In this document: positions 46,712 to 58,902 of the stretch, in pieces
Numbering within the stretch: position 1 is the first letter of the stretch
Layout of the letters: every line of letters begins with the position of its first letter
Origin: Trissonchulus latispiculum
Taxonomy: Eukaryota; Nematoda; Enoplea; Enoplida; Ironidae
Assembly: GCA_030248195.1 (NCBI GenBank)
Contig: JASAND010023040.1
Location: 1-64,000, forward strand
Length of the DNA stretch: 64,000 bases
Direction: 5' to 3'
The notes under the pieces: model-generated
What the model was told of the DNA's origin: nothing
Database searches by the model: none
What the model saw: only the letters and a program-made list of their open reading frames with translations
Made by a program: the position numbers and the translations under genes

Positions 46712-47608
46712 GTTTACACCACCGAAGCTGCGAAACAGCTGCCAAAATCAAATAACAACATTCTGCCTAGTTAATAAGCTGCAACTTTAATGTGTAATTT
46801 TTGTATTTAATTAAGTAGCTAGAATTTTAATAGCTGGAATTGTGTGTAATTTCTTTTAGTTTTAACTGATTGCAATGTTTTATATATTGACTTGGTATAT
46901 CACCTCCCAAAATACGAAAGTCCTCTAATTTCTTCTTAACGGTCTTGGCGGTACTATTTTCGTTGATGGGTACTTTTTGGTTCGTATACTCCAATTTTCG
47001 CTACTTGCCTGCATTCAAAGACTATTATGCTACCATTTTCTACACCAATAATTTCAATTCATTCTTGTTACGATCTTTTATTACCATGGACTGATAGATG
47101 CCAGGATATGCACATAACTGGTCACATGGGACGTTATTTTTGAAAACAATAGTGGTAGCATCCTCTTCCCCCTTACTGCTTTTTAGCAGGCGCTAAAATT
47201 TTCTTCACCGTGGGAAGATATGAATTATCACCAAAATTAAAGCGTACAAACAGTCAATGTAAAACACCCTTGTGTGTAAGTTCATCAGTGTAGCTAGCTG
47301 AGTTGTTTATGCAAACGTCTAGACGGTTAGTTGTTGTGTGTGCTGCCCTAGGAGTTAGTTGTGTTGCCGTCTATAGTTTGGGTCTTATGTTTATCTACCA
47401 ATAAACTCATTTGTACGCCACAAACCTTGCAGTTGGATTGGTTTGTAGTCTAACTAGGTTTCACAAAAGCCGGAATGAGTATTTTGCCAAGGCTACGCAT
47501 GAACAACCTGCAACCCTCCCGCCAGAGGATGGCCAGAGGATTCAGTAGGCCTGAATTTCCCACATGTATTAAAAAGCTTGGTTCTTGTATAAGCATAATA
47601 GATACCTC

Positions 47609-47806
47609 TTTGCGAATTCACTTAGATAGACTATATCATATCAGCACCCTATTAATTATGCACCTAGGGCTGCTCCGGGGCCGTGTAACGGTTCCGGGTC
47701 GGCCCTGCCCCGTAACACGGCCCGGCACCGCAAGGCTGACGGGGCAGCCGGGGCCGATTGATTTGAACTAAAACACACTATTGGGTTGCGCTTTTTTCAA
47801 AAAATT
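47609..47806. other. ~198 bp GC-rich insertion present only in duplication copy A
   Basis: Absent at the matching point of copy B (near 59788). The inner 100 bp is far more GC-rich than anything nearby and contains GGGCCGTGT and ACACGGCCC in inverted order. The edges are not clean, so the mechanism is unclear. Confidence 0.6.
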
Positions 47807-49249
47807 GCATCCCTTTAATTTGAGTGTCCGTTTATTATTGTTCTCCAGGAACTGTTCATCTCCATTTCGAGATTGGCTCTGTTTTTTTATTGTTTTTGCA
47901 GTTTCAAATGTAGGGAGGGGGGGCTGAACTGTTTCCGTAGTTTTTTGGTTTCCGGATTTGTGTCAACTTTGCGTCCCGCTAAGTTTAGGTTGCATCCCGT
48001 TTAGAAATTTGGGTCCAGATAGAATTTTTGTTTTAGAGCGCTTTTTATGCAAAATTGTTTTATGTATAAAAATTTTGATACTTTCTTTAGTGCATGATGA
48101 TTTAATAGTATGAGACTATTCAGAAAGTTGATGCTGCTTAACAGTAACCTATAGAAAAAACAAAACATTTCGTGCCGAGAATTTCTCCATAACGACAGGG
48201 CCTAGAGAGACAAATTAGATCTCATTCGAAAGCTTAGGGCAAGCCCTAATTAAATAATCAAAGTCGTCGTGATAGCCCAAATCAGTCGAAAGTTTTGGTC
48301 CACAGAAAAGTGGTCTTTTCTCGGTAGACTACGTATTCAAAAATTTCCAAATTTAATGGAATTTTCACTGTTTCAGTACAAATTAAATTAGCACCAACAC
48401 AACTTTTTAAAGAGAAAACAGAAGCACGTATTTTGAAAATACAAACCAAAACCTTCTAAGGAAAATTCTGAAATTCCTACGGCTTTTCCGAAAACATAGA
48501 AATGTATAAATTCTCCCACAGGGTACTCACGCGATTCGGACCGCCCTGCAAATTGACAGGGACACCATATTCCCGCAAATGTGTATCCATTGGCTCCTGA
48601 TCAGGCTGAACAGGTACTCTGGTGATCCATTCATCCTCTCAGAGTGATCCATAATATGGCACGAGTTATGGAAAGTCTAAAACATTCGGCATATATGCAT
48701 ATGGCAACTAAAATAATATGGCACGCGATATGGAAAGAATGGAAAGAATAAGACAAACAACTATCACGAAACCTTGAACTTGACCTTTCCCCAAAATACC
48801 TTTACCCCGAAATCGCACTCCCCGGGATTTGCCCCCCCCGGGAAGGAACCAAAAATAGGCAAATATTCAAACATGCGTATATTGTTTTGTAAAAATATCT
48901 ATTTTTAGCCTAAATCCAGGCACCTTTGAGAACATTTTGCGTCTGTAAGTGCGAAATACGCCAAAAACCAATTTCTGGCTAACTTTTCTAAAAGATCTCT
49001 CCCGAAAATACCTACAAACTACCCTGGTCGGTATCACCTGAGATAGTAATCGTCCGATTCAGCAACCGCGGCGGCGATAACTGTATGATCTCCTGCACAA
49101 TCTGAATGTCACTGTCCTCGTACCGTCGATTAAGCAACCGTTATGTGGATTATTATGCGAATTCTTCATTATGCCAATTCTTGAGTTATCATTTTAAATT
49201 ACAAGGTATTATACAAGGCAGTGCAGGTACTCTAGGCATGCTTAGAAAA

Positions 49250-49550
49250 TACCATGGTCGCTGTCACTATCATCTGATATAGTAATTTGTCTGATTCAGC
49301 AACCGTTCCCGCGATAATTGTATGATCTGTTTCACAATATGGATAGCATTATCCTCGTTCCGTCGATTCAGCAACCGTTCCCGCTATAATTGTATGATAT
49401 CTTTCACAATCTGAATGTCACTGTCCTGGTCCCGTCGATTCAGCAACCGTTCCGGCGATAGCTGCAGGATCTCTTTCACAGTTTGAATATTATCATCCTC
49501 CTCCCGTCTATTCAGCAACCATTCATTCTTTCACAATATGAATATCATTT
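49250..49550 (-). repeat. 72-bp tandem repeat encoding 24-residue units
   Basis: Three to four units of about 72 bp. On the minus strand each reads roughly E-R-L-L-N-R-R-x-E-D-x-x-I-Q-x-V-K-x-I-I-Q-L-S, with one in-frame stop. Confidence 0.6.
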
Positions 49551-49683
49551 ATTCTCGTCCCGTTCAGCATTTGAACAACGGTTGACTGATTGAACTGTCT
49601 GTAAAAAAGAAAAATAAGCAGAATTTTCACCTTTGCTGTGGCATTGCTCAAATTGCAGTTTTCGCTGAGAAAGTTTACATTAT

Positions 49684-50161
49684 GCGAAGTCTTGAGTTAT
49701 CATTTCAAATTACAAACAGTTGAATTCTGCTGTGCGCACAGATGACTAATACACATGTTAAATGTTAAATGCAATAAAAACGTGTTCTAAACCGTTCTAG
49801 GCATTTTAAATTAAGGCATTATTTTTTGGCGCTACTTTTGAAAAAATCTCCCCCTCCCCTCCCGAAAATATCCCCGCACAAATACCTACAAGATACCTTG
49901 GTCGGTATCATCATTACTAGCATCTGAGATAGTGATCGTCCGATTCAGCAATCGCGGCGGCGATAACTGAATAATCTCTTCCATGAACTCAATGTCACTG
50001 TCCTCGTCCCAACGATTGACTGATTGAGCATTCTCTAAAAATTCAGAAGCAGCAGAACATTCACCGTTGCTGTGGCACTGATAAATTGCAGTTTCCGCTG
50101 GGAAAGTTACATTAATTGTAATTTGTAAATTGAAATGATAACTCAAGACTTCGCATAATAC

Positions 50162-50220
<59 letters not shown>

Positions 50221-50755
50221 CGAAGTCTTGAGTTATCATTTCAAATTACAAACAATTAAATTTTGTTGTGCGCACAGATGACTAATACACATGTTAAATG
50301 TTAAATGCAATAAAAACGTGTTCTAAACCGTTCTAGGCATTTTAAATTAAGGCATTATTTTTTGGCGCTACTTTTGAAAAAATCTCCCCCTCCCCTCCCG
50401 AAAATATCCCCGCACAAATACCTACAAGATACCTTGGTCGCTATCATCATAACTAGCATCTGAGATAGTGATCGTCCGATTCAGCAATTGCGGCGGCGAT
50501 AACTGAATAATCTCTTCCATGAACTCAATGTCACTGTCCTCGTCCCAACGATTGACTGATTGAGCATTCTGTAAAAATGCAAAAGCAGTAGAACATCCAC
50601 CGTTGCTGTGGCATTGCTCAAATTGCAGTTTTCGCTGAGAAAGTTACATTATGCGAAGTCTTGATTTTTCATTTCAAACTACAAACAATTGAATTCTGTT
50701 GTGCGCACAGATGACTAATACACATGTTAAATGTTAAATGCAATAAAACCGTGCA
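49684..50755. repeat. ~536 bp tandem duplication with a third partial copy
   Basis: 49684-50140 is repeated at 50220-50640, and the first ~105 bp again at 50650-50755. Each begins GCGAAGTCTTGAGTTATCAT. The duplication carries the 136-nt exon. Confidence 0.8.
50119..50260. repeat. palindrome centred on a (TAA)n microsatellite
   Basis: ATGATAACTCAAGACTTCGC lies left of 62 bp of TAA repeats (50158-50219) and its complement lies right of it. The TAA array gives a poly-Leu frame on the minus strand, which is an artefact. Confidence 0.85.
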
Positions 50756-52250
50756 GTGATAGGATGCTTAAAATCCAGAAATTAAGCAAATTTCAAAAAA
50801 TTCAAATATTTGCCAGTCATATATATAACGTATAAATTATATATATATATACGTTTTAAACATACAAAATTATCAAAATTCAATTTTCCTGAAATTTTTA
50901 AAAATGTTGGTATCTTTTGGTGTATGCTTTCTAAAAACAACCCGCTGTTTACAATGTCACCGTCAGAACTATTCAGGCACGATTCCAGTGAAACATCCGG
51001 GTGGGTTTTTCCTACCGAGAAAAAGTTTAATTTCTCCATAACGACAGGGAATAGAGAGACAAATTATATCTCATTCAAAAGCTTAGGGCAAGCCCTAATT
51101 AAATAATCAAAGTCGTCGTGATAGCCTAAACCAGTGGAATGTTTTGGTCCAAAGCCGAAAGTTCGAAAACCTAAGGAAAATTCTGAGTTCCTACTGTTTT
51201 TTCCGAGAACATAGAATGTAGGAATTCTCCCACAGGGTACTCACGCAATTCTGACCACCCTGCAAATTGGCAGGGAAGCCATATTCCCACAAATATGTAT
51301 CCAATGGCTCCTGATCTGGCTGAGCAGGTACTCTGGTGATCCATTCATCCTCTCACAGTGATCCATAATATGGCAGGAGATATGGAAAAATGGAAAGACC
51401 AAAACATATGGCAACTAAAATAATATGGTACGGGATATGGAAAGAATGGAAAGACTAAGACAAACAACTGTATCTTCCCCTAAAATGCCTATCCCCGAAG
51501 TCGCACTCTCCAGGAATATGCGCGAAAATAATTGGGGGGACGAGTGGGGGGAGGGTGCCCCCACACTAGTGGGGAGGGGAGGTCCAAGTCTGAGAGGGGA
51601 CAAAATGGGCTAAGAATGCTAAAAATACAGTGTAAACAGCCCATTTTCTACATATACTGCCATAAAGTATAATAATTTTTGCATTTTACCTGAAAATCGT
51701 ATATATGTTGCATGTTTAATTCTTGAAAAATAAGGCATCAAACAATTTTGCAATTATTTGTAAAAAGTTATATCTGCACAAATTTTTGGAATAACGTAAA
51801 AATACAAAATACGTAACAGACGTTTATAATTTAGATACCTTAAACAGAAATGAAAGAAAGATGAGCATAAATGCAGAAATAAAAAATACTGATCCAACCT
51901 TATCAATGGGCGAAATGAGTTTCCCTTAATATCTACATTTATTACCTGAATTTCAAAAAACCTACATAGTTTACGGTGATTATAGCGAGCAGATTTGATT
52001 AAGAATTTTGAAAAGAATGGAGATAAGAAGAAGATAAGAATAACAAATTTGATGTACAACAACCAGTATAAGATAATATGTATATAGATATATTGACCAC
52101 TTGACACTTTTGATTTTAACTGATAAATTAATAAACTAATAAAAATACTACATTGGGCGGTTGGAAATGTTTGAATTTTCAAACTTGGTTTAAATTTTAT
52201 TTAAATGTCAGTTTATGTGTCATTCCTAATTTGTTAGGAAATGAAAATTA

Positions 52251-52759
52251 CATATTTGTACTAATACTAAAATACCTTTCATTGTGCCCTGAACCGCTAT
52301 TACTGCACTAATACCAGTATATCCACCATAATGCCTCATGCCTGGTGCATTGATGCCTGATTCTGGCGATATAGAATAAAGACGAATGGGGCTATGAGCG
52401 ATTCCCTGATATGCAAAAATGGTATGAATGCAGTAATATGTTACAGCTTGGAAATTCGTAGGTATACTTATGTATATACGTATGCACTTTTCAAGAAGCA
52501 CTATATCGTTGCAGATTTATATTTTGAGATTTCTTGTATGAAGAAATTTTGTTTTATTCTTTCTTTCTATCTCTCTCTCACTTTCTCTCTATTTTTAGTT
52601 ACTCTACGTCATAATAGACACGCACATACGCTACAATAGGCTAACAATTCAGACCAGGATGTTAAAGCTTTTATTCTGGTGAAGAGGATACGACATTCCG
52701 ACATATAATTATGACAATATGACATGACTGCAAAATTCATGGCGCTGCCAGTGATTGTC
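52251..52759. other. part of copy A missing from copy B, no gene seen
   Basis: No coding region was recognised in 52251-52759 or 52930-53285. Confidence 0.35.
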
Positions 52760-52929
52760 TTAAGGTGCATTCATAGTCGCGAACGCAGAAAGACGCGCGT
52801 CGACGCTTCGGATTGTAACATGCCGTTTTAACCATTTAAAAATAATTGTAGCGTATTCATGCTCACGAACGCATGCAGACGCTTACGTACGCGCGTCTGC
52901 TTGCGTCTGGAACTATGACTGCACCTAGT
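52760..52929. mobile_element. short TTAA-type MITE family K
   Basis: A 170-bp element, TTAAGGTGCATTCATAGTCG ... ACTATGACTGCACCTAGT. Inverted ends of about 28 bp; the inner part repeats AACGCA/TGCGT and GACGC units. The right target copy has one change (TAGT for TTAA). Confidence 0.65.
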
Positions 52930-54460
52930 TGTAAGGGATAGGTGCGAATACATACTACAGTTATTTTGATCTTAGGTTGTTCTATTTGACGCTTCAGCTT
53001 ATTTGCTTTAATAAGTAGCTATGTATTAGCTCAATCGGAAATTTTTTGACACCAACAATTAAAGAAACAGAGCAATAATTTTTGTCTCTAAAACAGAGAT
53101 AATCTCTAGAACTTACTGATTGTCCACGGTTCGGATGGTGTGAAATCCTATCACAAATAAATCGGAATAAATTAACGACTTATTTAATAATGGAAAACGA
53201 TTAATCGTGTACTGAAAAGACTTATAAACAATACAGGCTCAGTTAGTCACACAGTAAGTCAGTATACACTTGAGCAGAAAAGTAAACAATGAAAACTCAC
53301 CCATAAAGTAATTTGCATATCCACTAGTATTCTCCAAACAGGAATCTATTGAGCATCTAAAACGTTGCATAGCATGTCGTACACGTCTTTAAAAATCCAT
53401 TAATACATTCTTCGAAGACAAAAATTAGCTTAATTGAAATCATGGAAATGAGAAAATGTTAAGGTACATTCCGATATAGAGAGGGCTTCTTAAGTCCAAT
53501 AAATGAGTAATAATGTTTCATTCAAAGCTGATGTTTACCAAAGGAATCACCACGTTAAAACGTCGTTTGAAGAAAGCGGCTGAATCTTTGGAAGCTTTGA
53601 AAACATTCGCAGTTATGTAAAGCTGCTTTTGGGCAAATGCCGTATTATCAAGCCTAATAAATCTAAGTTTGGCCAAACAGCATTTTAATATTAAGCCACG
53701 CATTAAGTTTATTTACAACAAAGAAAGCTGAGATCTGTAAAGCCTTAGCTAACAATGGTTTATGATATGTAATTATTAGTTTGAAGGAGAAGTTGGAGTA
53801 TAACAACCAAACTCAATATGGAATTATGCAAGTTGTTCAGGATCACAGAAAATCCCATTTTACTAACGCTTGAGTATGTAATGATGTATGTGGTTTTTGC
53901 TATTTATGTCGAATACATAATATGGGCTTGTATAAATAATGAATGTAATGTTTGTTATTTCAGAGTTATGATTTTGTTTAGTCATGAAAAATGTTGAATT
54001 GGTACTAACGTATAAGTTGTATCTGCTAATGTATATTATATAGCATATGTACCGTTTAAATTTAGTGTGGTTGTAGCTCTGGATCTTGTGCTTGTTAACA
54101 TTCGTACCTGGCTGTATTTTCAAGATTTTTAAGTGTTGTACTTTATTTTGTAAATACCTTGATTGTTTCATTATATGACTACTTGCAGGATTAAACCGCC
54201 CCTTTCTTTTATGTTAGATTGGCTAAATTGTAAAGCTGTATTGTAGGGTTAATGTTCTGGAAAATTACTGCGAATGGAATGGGGAATAAGGTGCGATGTT
54301 AAAGCAGCCAAACCGTGAAGCTGTGTTTTCTTCAATTAAAACTTCTTAAAAGCCAAGGTGTAATTGTTGAGTGTTGTTGTAACTTCGTTAAATGATAGAC
54401 CTTTTGGCTGATTTATGAATTATCAGTTTGTAAAGCTGTGGTGTGGTGGACGATTAGGTG

Positions 54461-54475
54461 TGTGTGTGTGTGTCT

Positions 54476-54550
<75 letters not shown>
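54461..54550. repeat. (TG)n microsatellite, copy A
   Basis: About 90 bp, with two TC interruptions. The matching array in copy B (62981-63163) is about twice as long. Confidence 0.95.
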
Positions 54551-54553
<3 letters not shown>

Positions 54554-55076
54554 TGTGTGGTGGACGATTAGGCGCGGAGGTCTAGTTGTAGCTAAATAAT
54601 AAAGCTGTAGGCTTCTTCTTGTGGAGGTTTACAACTTTCTTTCTTTCGTCTGTCATCTTGTATCTTTCATGAAATGGTTTTGCATAATACCAGATGATAA
54701 ATACCAAGGAGGGGGAGTTCAAGAGGCCATGCCACATTCGCCTTGGTTAAAATATGGGTGTCTAATACCTACAAACGTCCAGCACTACTAAACAGCTTGA
54801 AATGGAAGGAACCAAGTGCATTGATGTTGATGGAGACTACACAGAGAAATAGAGGTACTTTCTTTTAATGTGTGATGCTTGTTTTCCTGCTAGGTCGTAA
54901 ACTTTTTGTACCCCCCCCCCCTCGTGGGTGGCGGACTAAGTAGATTGAGAAATTTGAATCCGGAAATCTTTTCTTCAATATATCTCAGTAGCTTGACGGG
55001 GCATACTATAAAGTTGGAAGTGTACGGACTAACCAAACGTTACGAGTGGGAAACTGTGCGCAAGGAGAACGTCGAA

Positions 55077-56000
55077 CCTGGAGGAGATGTAGTTCCAGTC
55101 GACCTATGCGAACCTCGCCAAATTGTCCTAAGTGTAACCTACCGAACGGAGTTAAACCGCCGATGAGCAGCAATGACTCAGATATAGAGAACCTACCCCA
55201 AATTTGCTGAAATGTACACACTTAAAAATTCTAACTACTTACCCAAATAATCTTAGAAAAACCCTACTTACCGACTATGCAATTCTAATACAAAAACCTA
55301 ACTAAAATGGCGCCCTAAAATGGTCCGAAAAGAGACCACTTTACTTGAAAAATTATGCTTGACAAAGGGGGTGACCCCCGAAATGCGTACAAAGAAGTGT
55401 AAGGAAAGAGTACAGAGACAAAGGAATACAAGTGAACTTTTCAGAAACTTTTCAATACAAAAGAAAATAATAAAACCAATGAGTTTTTACAGAAACAGAA
55501 ATTGACAAACAAACACTGAACAGTAAAACCCGACCAATTAAACCCGCTAAACAACCCTAAGATAATGAACCTAGACCAATTTGACCGAATTTAGAAAGTT
55601 CATAGAAACTACTAGAAAAAGCTAGATAGAGAATAAATTTTTAGAAAAACTTGAAAAAGACAGAACCGTTGAATTACAAAGTAGAACAGCTAAGCTCTAC
55701 AGGGTCACCCTGGACCAGAAATAGTCTAAAGCGGTCCCCACTTTAGATGGGAATGCAAGACGATAATAAATAAATAAATAATAGGCAAGTATAGAGCGCA
55801 CAGTAGGGTGACACGACCAGCCAACACAAGAGACAAAACAAGACTGAATGCAGACAGACGTAGGCAGACCGAAAACTAGTCTAGACATGTGTTGGTGAAT
55901 TTTTATTGGATGAATTTAGGACCAACTTTTGAAGAGAGAAAAATGTGGAAATTTCCAGCGAGAACAGACATGCATATAGCGTCGCCTAGTGACTAGGCTG
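55077..56000. repeat. dispersed repeat J, copy 1
   Basis: The first ~230 bp (from GGAGGAGATGTAGTTCC) match 56917-57150. Ends near CCTAGTGACTAGG. The middle is too diverged to align by eye. Confidence 0.6.
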
Positions 56001-56280
56001 GCTGATACACAATATGCATAATTTCCACATAGGCATAAAAACAATTTCAACCAAATTTCACACACTACACCTTATCTATAAAACTAACATTTTCATCTTA
56101 ATTCCAACTCAACATAAATTCACTGCACACCATTTAACTATTTTTAGAGGATCGACGTCACGTACCTCATTACATCATTACAATACTTGTCCCATTCCTA
56201 TGTTACTATTATGGAATAATACTTCTCTCGTCGTGACATCATGCTAAGGTGAGTACAATGAAGCCTGACGTTCTCCCGGT

Positions 56281-56916
56281 TTTTGTACCCATAATCGAAT
56301 GATTATATTCGTCACACATCGGGCTAATTGATAAAGTGAGTATTACAATATGTTGAAAAAATAATTGAAGAAATGGATAAGTGGAGCTAGTAAAGCAAAC
56401 CCTCATTTGGCAGCAAATATTCAAGTGCTTGTTTACTCTACCGTACATTACTTTCCATTACATTGACGATTTGCAAACTTTAACGGTAACGCAAAACCAG
56501 AAACAACGTGACTTGGAAACGAAAACCCGGCCGGCCGGACGGCGTGTTGATTAGTGAATAGTTAATTAGTCTAGCGGTTTTTCGAGGAAAACTTGTGCTG
56601 CAGTCCACCATTTTTGGAGTTTTTGGTGACATATTGTAGCTATCGAAGCGGTTTATCCAGAACTGATGAAGTATTTAATTTGTCTTCACTGAATCATTCA
56701 GTTAAAAGAAAATTTTGAACTCAATCGTAATTTCTTTATTTTTACGACAGGATCACTCCAATTTATGTTGTAATTTAATTTAGACATTTTAGTTCATTAG
56801 AACGTTCAAAGAGCTTTCAAGTGACATATAAATTTATTGTCTTAGCTAACTCGTAGCTCTGATTATCCTCGAAAAACTGCTACACTAATCAACTAATCAC
56901 TTTTATGCAACGGGTC
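56281..56916. other. no gene; diverged inverted-repeat element at 56535-56916
   Basis: GTTGATTAGTGAATAGTTAA and GCGGTTTTTCGAGGA (left, about 56546-56590) pair with TCCTCGAAAAACTGC and CACTAATCAACTAATC (right, about 56867-56902). The right end TTTTATGCAACGGGTCCC links it to the element at 33505-34189. Confidence 0.5.
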
Positions 56917-57795
56917 CCTGGAGGAGATGTATGTTCCAGGACGACGAAAGCGAACCTCGCCAGAATGCCTAAATGAAACCTACCGAACGGATTTAATCCG
57001 CCGATGAATAGCAAAGACTCAATTTTTAAAGAAACTACTCCAACATTTGCCGAAACATACACACTTAAAATATCTACCGACATACCCCAAAATGACTCAG
57101 AAAAGTCCTTACCTACCGATTGTACAATCTAATACAAAAACTAATTAAGCAAACACCATAGAGGCCTGAAAGGACACCACATTTGCTAAATAGAAATACG
57201 TGCTTGGGGGTGTCCCCGAATAGGCGTACAGAATAAGTTGATAGAAAATTATCTCAAATAGACTTTTTACAATAAAATAGATCAACACAATAAATGTTTA
57301 CAAAACCAAAATAATTAAATATTAAACCAAACTTCAATGAAAGACCAAACTAACCCTCAATGCAGACAGAAAATAAAATAAAATAAAACCCCAAGGAAAA
57401 GTTCAAGCAACTTAGAAAAAGGCATTCAAAGAATTCAGAAAACAGTAGGAATGAAATTATAAGTAGCATTTAGTGGCCCAACAAGCTCAGCTTTGGGAGG
57501 TCACCTTTAGAGTAAATGACAAGTTAAAAATTGTAACTTTATTTTTAAACGGAATCAATGAAAACAACGCTGGGCCAGACAGTAAGACTAGAGAACTACA
57601 CGACCGCACAACACGAGAAAAGAAAACTAAACTGACAAGTTGTCCCGACTCAGACAGACATCTCTCAAACCAGACAATAGTAAAAGAGATGACAACATAT
57701 TTGGAAGATCTTGAAAGGTTCATCGATTGAAGATATGCAGACCTAGAGAGAGATAGAAAAACTAAGACAATACACAGCGACACCTAGTGACTGGC
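56917..57795. repeat. dispersed repeat J, copy 2
   Basis: It starts GGAGGAGATGTATGTTCCAG and shares CGAACCTCGCCA, CCTACCGAACGGA and ACACACTTAAAA with copy 1 in the same order. Ends near CCTAGTGACTGG. Confidence 0.6.
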
Positions 57796-57801
57796 GTTAA
57801 G

Positions 57802-58347
57802 TACTCAAATGGCACTTTTCCAATACTCAAACGGCACTTTCTGTTCTCAAAAGGCACCTGTACTCAAAGGGCACCAACAATACACAAACGGCACTTTTAG
57901 TTCTCAATTGGCACTAAACTATAAGAAATATTATTTTACATTTGCAGATAAGTTTCAAAACACAAATCATATGATGTAAAATCCAACTAAAAGTTAGATG
58001 GAGATTAAGGAATAGTTATAACAATAACAAGTAGCCAATAGGAATCTAAACCCAACTAAAGCCCAAACGAACAATAACATGCAAGGTTTACAACAAGTTT
58101 GAATTCAAAATTCAGAAGGTGTCATCCTCATTTGGTTGTATTTGCGTTTTATGAATTACTTCTGTACAGACCTATTTTTCTTTAATGCTCATAAATGCAA
58201 GTGATATACAGTTTGGTGCCATTTGAGTAGAGCTGAGTAACATTTGTGTACAGGCGAGTGCCATTTGAGGACGCCCAAGTGTCTTTTGGGAACCGTCCCG
58301 TTTGACTACAAAGGATGCCTATTGAACAATGGTGCCGTGTGAGTATG
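57802..58347. mobile_element. foldback-type element with GGCAC subterminal units
   Basis: At the left, six variants of ACTCAAACGGCACTTTT run head to tail (57803-57915). At the right, four to five variants of its complement (GTGCCATTTGAGT, GTGCCGTGTGAGT) occupy 58213-58347. About 290 bp of unrelated sequence lies between. It sits directly before duplication copy B. Confidence 0.6.
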
Positions 58348-58656
58348 CCTAATTGTTGATCCGTTTGATTTAATAGTGTGGCAGGGCAGTCAGAGAGTGT
58401 CAGGTAACTAACTGGTAGCAGAACGGGAAGCCGGCGCAGTTTCACTTTCAAACTCTAAAACTCTGTCACGTGCTGGGATTTCGCCCTCATACTGACGTGC
58501 ACACAAAATTCTAATTTAATTTAGGCTCAGGTGTGAACCCACGGCCCCTAAACTAGAAATAAACCTAATGCTGTGGATCGTTGACAAGCCTAAGCTTAAC
58601 CCAATAACATTCCACTAGTAGCAGTCTTACGGTAGTAACCTTTACTTCAGTTTACA

Positions 58657-58902
58657 CAAGAGTACATAATAACTAAGAGTGTGACAAGCGTCGAGCTCTT
58701 AGTTATTAGGCTTGGGACATGATCTAGTCAGTTGGTTCAATGTGCGTCTGTTGCGAGCTTTAGAACACAAACATATTTGAATTTCTTTAAAGTTTTGGGT
58801 CTAATTTGCGTAGGGGGTCAGCCGTTATCCTGCAGATCATGTCCCAAGCTTAATAACTAAGAGCATGACGCTTGTAACACTCTTAGTTATTATGTACTCT
58901 TG
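58657..58902. mobile_element. MITE family L, copy 3 (duplicate of copy 2, internally shortened)
   Basis: Same ends and same GTTTACA flanks as copy 2, because the whole region is duplicated. It lacks ~85 bp of the inner left part. Confidence 0.8.

Larger units (their letters stand above)
48531..51349 (-). pseudogene. tandemly duplicated exons of an unrecognised gene
   Basis: On the minus strand a 35-codon exon (48531-48635; DEWITRVPVQPDQEPMD..., donor GTGAGT) recurs at 51245-51349 with about eight residue changes and no stop. A 136-nt exon at 50433-50568 (acceptor TTTTTACAG, donor CAAG|GTATCT; contains WDEDSDIEFMEEIIQLSPP) recurs at 49897-50032. Further decayed relatives lie at about 49023-49140 and 49250-49550. 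There a 24-residue unit, close to LSPERLLNRRDEDSDIQIVK-EIIQ, is repeated in tandem but carries a stop and a frameshift. The acidic, helical repeat has no family I can name. Preserved reading frames in duplicated exons argue for coding origin. The locus as a whole appears broken. Confidence 0.45.
46074..56280. repeat. segmental duplication, copy A (long form)
   Basis: Blocks 46074-47608, 47807-48421, 51773-52250, 53286-53554, 53559-54990 and 56188-56280 match, in order and orientation, 58361-59788, 59789-60423, 60424-60900, 60909-61197, 62081-63585 and 63586-63690. Many stretches of several hundred bases look identical, for example the reverse-strand frames at 53863-54171 and 62386-62694. Confidence 0.88.

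Noticed and set aside
49886..50239. Minus-strand frame starting with a long Leu run
   Set aside because: The Leu run is the translated (TAA)n array. Only the exon-like part at 49897-50032 is plausible coding sequence.
51754..52182. 142-codon hydrophobic minus-strand frame, partly repeated at 60260-60835
   Set aside because: The copies are near-identical duplicates and diverge by frame loss at the junction. No evidence of coding selection.
53863..54171. 102-codon frame, identical at 62386-62694
   Set aside because: Identity follows from the segmental duplication. The composition is low-complexity AT-rich, with no domain or conserved substitution pattern.
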